Source: Setophaga petechia (taxonomy: Eukaryota; Chordata; Aves; Passeriformes; Parulidae). Taken from it: a stretch of 64,000 nt of DNA. Position 1 is the stretch's first letter; the number at the start of each line of letters is the position of its first letter. Of this stretch, positions 59,943-64,000 are shown piece by piece. Location: NCBI GenBank assembly GCA_024362935.1, contig JANCRA010000040.1, forward strand, positions 5,270,001-5,334,000. The letters run 5' to 3'. Both the position numbers and the translations under genes were made by a program. A model generated the notes under the pieces. The model had not been told where the DNA came from. It saw only the letters and a program-made list of their open reading frames with translations, and did no database searches.

Positions 59943-60944
59943 CCTCTCTAAGTGATGCAAAATTAATGAAATCTTGAACATAATTTTTCCAAACAGTAAA
60001 GTTATTTGCCAGGACAGGGCCGATTGTTTACATGTTTTTCCTGGTACTTTCCAGTGCCTGTTGCTGGTTGTCACAGAGATCTTGAATCACATCAACTAAG
60101 GTATTGTCCTTTGTGTCTTAAAGTCAGTGTCAGTTTCACTGGAGATTTTCAGTAGGGCCTGGATTTCAATGCAAGAAATATTTGATTTCTTATGAGATCT
60201 ATTAAGAAAGAAGTAAAAGATTTCTTGAAGACACATTTCTTGTTGACTTAGCACAGTAGCCAGAAAGGGTAGGGGGTGTCTATTATGCTAATGTTAAATA
60301 AATTGTGTGTTGCACCCTGAAGTGTTGTACAGAGGATCTGTGATGCACAGAATCTTGAGAAGAAACTATCTATTGTATTTGATATTTGTGTCCATTGTTC
60401 TTATGGTGGATTTTATTCTTTTTGGTCACTTTCACGTGTTTTATTTTAACTCCAGAGGATATGCATGAAATTTACAGTGCCAGAAACAGAGGGAGAATTA
60501 AGACAGTGTTTGAAAGAAAGTCTGTGTTCTTCACATTTCTTTGTGCTTGCTTAGCTTTGCACACTAAAGTACTTCCAGGGAAAACAGCAAGATGGCTCTG
60601 ACGAAACATATTTTCTCTGTGTGTGAGCATTTGCAGAACTGCAGTCTAAGAACACCCCCCTGCTTGAGAATGCAGCTATCAAGAGGTGTGTATGAGGAGG
60701 GATTTGCTGGATTTGGCAGCCTTTATGGCTTCTGCAAATTTCACATTTGCTTTCAGAATGAAACCCTTGGGTTCACAAACATTAGCTTTGTAATCATGTT
60801 CCATCCACCCCTTAATGCATCCTTGCATTTCCGTATTAACACCTGGTGATGCTGCTGGCAGAGGGCCCTGTTGGGTAACGTGAAACCTGCTCTAGTGCAC
60901 GGAGTGCAGAACTGTAATTGGAACTAATTCGTTCATGCACGTAG
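59943..60944. other. Former MMP20 introns/exon 6 region
   Basis: Lies between the two relic exons. I could not convincingly find exon 6; nothing else recognised. Confidence 0.4.
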
Positions 60945-61338
60945 ATTCACAGCATCAGAGAATGGTTTGGGCTGGAAGGGACCTTAAAGAACATCCAGTT
61001 CTGACTCCCTGCCATGGACAGAGACATGTTTTACTAGACCAGCTTTCAAACAAATCGGCCTTGAACACTTCCAGGGATGGGGCGTCCACAGCTTCCCTGT
61101 GCAACCTGTTCCAGTGTTTCATCACCCTCACAGTAAAGAATTTCTTCCTAATATCTAATTTAAAACTACTTCCTTTCAGTTTAAAGCCATTCCCCCTTTT
61201 TCTATCACTACATACCCCTGTGAAAAGCCCCTCTCCAGCTCACTTGCAGGTCCCCTATAGGTACTGGAAGGCAGCTATAGTGCATCCGTGAAGCCTTCTT
61301 CAGGCTGTACAACCCCAAGTCTCACAGCCTGTCTTTAC
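60945..61338 (-). mobile_element. CR1 LINE 3' fragment
   Basis: Minus-strand CR1 with TTTGGGCTGGAAGGGACCTT, CTTCCAGGGATGGGGCGTCC and CAACCTGTTCCAGTGTTTCA. It ends against the MMP20 exon-5 relic. Confidence 0.9.
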
Positions 61339-61339
61339 A

Positions 61340-61468
61340 CCCTCAAGGGAAAGTGGCAGCCCAGGAGGGCTGTGATTTTGGTATGCTGGCACTTCAGAAG
61401 CACTTGGTTTTGAACGGGGAAGTCAGAGTAGCACAACTCATGAGCAACAGCAAAGTGCAAGTTCACCC
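61340..61468 (-). pseudogene. MMP20: MMP20 relic, catalytic exon 5
   Basis: On the minus strand, after a CCAAG, the sequence reads VNLHFAVAHEL where MMPs have [12 protein letters not shown]. It then, with small indels, gives remnants resembling DPSALMYP (nucleotides ACCAAGTGCT...CCAGCATAC) and GFHLP (GCHFP). The zinc-site Gly-His-x-x-x-His part is destroyed. A CR1 copy abuts it directly at about 61,339. It lies upstream (minus strand) of the exon-7 relic, the correct order. Other MMPs (for example MMP27) remain possible, but synteny next to MMP7 favours MMP20. Confidence 0.55.
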
Positions 61469-64000
61469 TTGGATTTATCAGCTTCAAAAGTTGAGGTGAG
61501 TGCATCACAGGGGTGTAGAACATGGCTATGATCAGGAAGAAATATGAAGCAGTATATATCTGCAGTGTGTGTTTAGGAAGAAATTAATGCAAAATTCAAT
61601 AAGTTTACAGAGTGAGGACAAAATTATGCTATCCCCTTAAATACCTTTGAATGACTTTTCCTTTCAAAGTTTATCACTGTAGCAACTTGAATGGTATGGC
61701 AGAAATATCTATGGGGTAAAATCACTCAAAACTCTCAAAGTTGATGAGATGAAGTGTTTATACAGTATATTTATCCATACCTCATAGAAAATAAGACAAA
61801 TATATAGAAGACAAAGAAATCTAGAAGTTTAAATGAAAGTAAAAAGTCAGAAAAAAGTTGAAATTTTGGCTAAAGGAAGACATGGCACTAGTGATGTCTC
61901 CATGCACATTAGTGACAGCTAAAATACACATTGCTGTAATTAAAAACTGTAGCCTACAGGTATTATTATGCCCAAGCTTGCTGGTAGTCGAAGATAATTA
62001 ATCTACAATGTGTTGCAAAGTACCTGATACCTGCATTGTTTTATCACAGCTATGCCTTAATTCCACAGATGTCCATCATACATTAAGCTGGACTTCACCA
62101 GTTTCCTTCACTGTCATCTTTACTGTGTCAGAATAGCTAAATCTGCTGAATTTTGATAGAACAGGTTTCTTGCTTTCTGCTCTGGAGCAATTTTATGTGT
62201 AAAAAAACCCAAAAACTATGTAATGAGAGAGCAGCTGTTAATTTCTCACCTAAAGTCCAAACTGCTGACAGTTGACAGCAGTAATTTGCATCTTTGTGCT
62301 GAAGAGGGGACATTATTATTTAATTCCAGTAAATATCAAGGACTAAGCTGGAGGGAAAACAATTGAATTTACAGGATATAGAAATTTCTGTGGAAAAAAT
62401 CCCAGAGAAATGCCAGGCAGGTTTCTAATCACCAGAGGAATGAAGCTCTGCAGCAGGTCTCTTGTGAGAAGAGGAGTAATTCGAGATTCTTCAAAAGGAA
62501 ATTTGGTAAATCTTTGCAGGGGACTACTCAATGTGTTTTCCAGACAGCTCTGAACTCAGTGAACAAGAATGTCTTTCTCATGGGCCCTCTCCTTTTAGTT
62601 CTTCCTTGCTGGGTGTGCTCAGGTTACATTGGAAATTCTTCATTTTCTACATTTATCTTTCTCATTTGTGACAAGGTACGAGAGCAATAAAAAATGGGGG
62701 TGACAGCAGTGACAAAGACGTTGTCCCAAAATAGACCTTTCACTGGGATGTGGCAACATGAGCTCAGTACCCTCATTGTGCCTTGGCTTTCTAGATAGGA
62801 GCGTGCTGTGCTGCAGCTCGACTGGAGGGAGAGGAAATACTGAAGGAAGAGCCAACACCAAGTGCCAGGGCTCACCTGGGACAGTGCAGAGCCTTTTTGC
62901 AGTACCTGAGTGGAGGTAGTTGCACGGGGCTCGCTTAATTTTCTCAGAGTTATGCAACTTTGAACTTCACACAAATAACAGAGGAGCCATTATTGTAAAC
63001 CACAGGTAATGAGAAACTCCAAAACAAGGAAAACACATACATAATAGATTTATTGTGCCGTAATTTGGTTACATAAGCATGGTACGATGCATTTCAAGTT
63101 ACTATAAATTGTGTGTGGGAGTAAGGTTTTGGGATCCTGGATTCCACAAGTCTCGGGGTAAACCTCTGACCCCTTGAGGCCAATGATAAAAATCACAGAT
63201 TTCAGCCCAGCCTGCATTTCCCTTCAGATCTCTTTACCCCGTTCTTACCAGCTGCCACTGTGTCACAACCCATAGAGAAAGAAGGTAAAGAACTGCTTCA
63301 TTGTGACCTTTCCATAAATCACCTTTCAGTATGAAAAAAATGTAACTCAAGAAGTCTGTCACAGTTCGGGGTTTTTTTTTACCCTACAGAAATTAGGAGT
63401 ACTTAAAAGAACGCATTATGTTTATTCAAAGAGACAATTAGGAGTAGCAATTTTTTTAAAAATAAGTAATAATCCATTATTTTGCTGTAAACAGTGCTGG
63501 TGGATGGGACCATTTTTCAGACTGAAATGGTAAAAAATTTCACCTCTCTAGATAATTAGCTAATGCTTCAAAAGATTTTAATTGATGACATTAAATAAAC
63601 TTATTGCTATTTTCATAAACCATGCATATTAAAAACCAGAACATTTTCCATACTCCTTCCAAAACAAAGAGCCAGCGAAAAATGTATTCCTATTGTGCAG
63701 TCTGAATGTTTTGCAATCTTTTCCTTGATTCAAATATTTTAATGTGAAAATAAATAGAAAATCATTTTATCTGCATGCTCCAGATCTAATATATATGCTA
63801 AAGTTCACAAAGTTGCACCAAAAATCCCAACAAGACATTACATGACAAAAAAAATAGATAGCCTCTAATAGCCTATTTAATTTGAAATTAGAAAATTGCC
63901 ATTTTTGATGGAACATTAAAAATTAGTTAGTTCTCAAGTTTCTTGGCATATTTACAAGTCCATGCAAAAATATTTAAATACTATGATTCTATGAAATAGA
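61469..64000. other. Right end of window, nothing recognised
   Basis: If MMP20 decayed in place, exons 4-1 should lie here or beyond. I found no convincing relic. AT-rich, with no complete repeat. Confidence 0.4.

Noticed and set aside
60340..60420. Possible MMP20 exon 6 relic between the two supported relics
   Set aside because: Only a few scattered residues fit, with forced gaps; not above chance by eye.
63980..64000. CR1-like terminal tail at the window end
   Set aside because: CTATGATTCTATGA resembles the CR1 tail, but the sequence before it is not CR1 and the window ends.

Overview
The window looks like avian nuclear DNA, possibly from a songbird. It has intron-rich genes with GT-AG splice sites, several CR1 LINE fragments (the dominant avian retrotransposon), a solo retroviral LTR, a CpG-island promoter, and the gene order TMEM123 - MMP7 - (MMP20) known from the vertebrate MMP cluster (human 11q22). 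All recognised genes lie on the minus strand.

Layout: (1) 1-15,130 holds the whole TMEM123 (porimin) coding sequence in six exons, 190 codons plus stop. It starts in a CpG island at about 14.2-15.1 kb and ends at 380; the 3'UTR runs off the left edge. (2) 15.2-24.7 kb is intergenic, with a 157-bp direct repeat pair and two unrecognised exon-like open stretches. (3) 24.7-39.7 kb is a tandem duplication carrying two complete MMP7 (matrilysin) genes, here called MMP7-A (26,854-30,978) and MMP7-B (35,106-39,588). Each has six exons (117, 224, 149, 126, 162 and 23 coding nt) and encodes 266 aa with signal peptide, propeptide cysteine switch, zinc site and no hemopexin domain. Each has a TATA box and an AP-1 site just upstream. 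(4) 39.7-64 kb is mostly gene-poor, with CR1 fragments and what I read as decayed exons 5 and 7 of MMP20, the enamel protease gene lost in toothless birds, in the expected place, order and orientation.

The most interesting signal is the mosaic divergence of the MMP7 pair. Introns, exons 1-3 and exon 6 are about 2-3% different. Exons 4 and 5, which encode the metal-binding catalytic core, differ at 36 of 288 nt (12.5%), with sharp boundaries. Exon 4 has 10 amino-acid changes and one silent change. The outer flanks of the duplicated unit (24.7-25.96 kb versus 31.1-31.9 and 33.8-34.2 kb) also look about 10-15% diverged. This suggests an old duplication whose gene bodies were later homogenised by gene conversion while the catalytic exons stayed different. 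MMP7-A has a rebuilt calcium-loop (G-W, I-R and G-S relative to MMP7-B); MMP7-B keeps the consensus. A solo LTR inserted only into MMP7-B.

Functionally, TMEM123 is a mucin-like membrane protein unrelated in mechanism to the MMPs; its neighbourhood is conserved synteny, not an operon. The two MMP7 proteins would be secreted proteases with the same core promoter but different distal flanks, so both enzyme properties and regulation may have diverged. Exon coordinates and nucleotide differences were counted by hand; percentages for non-coding DNA are estimates by eye.
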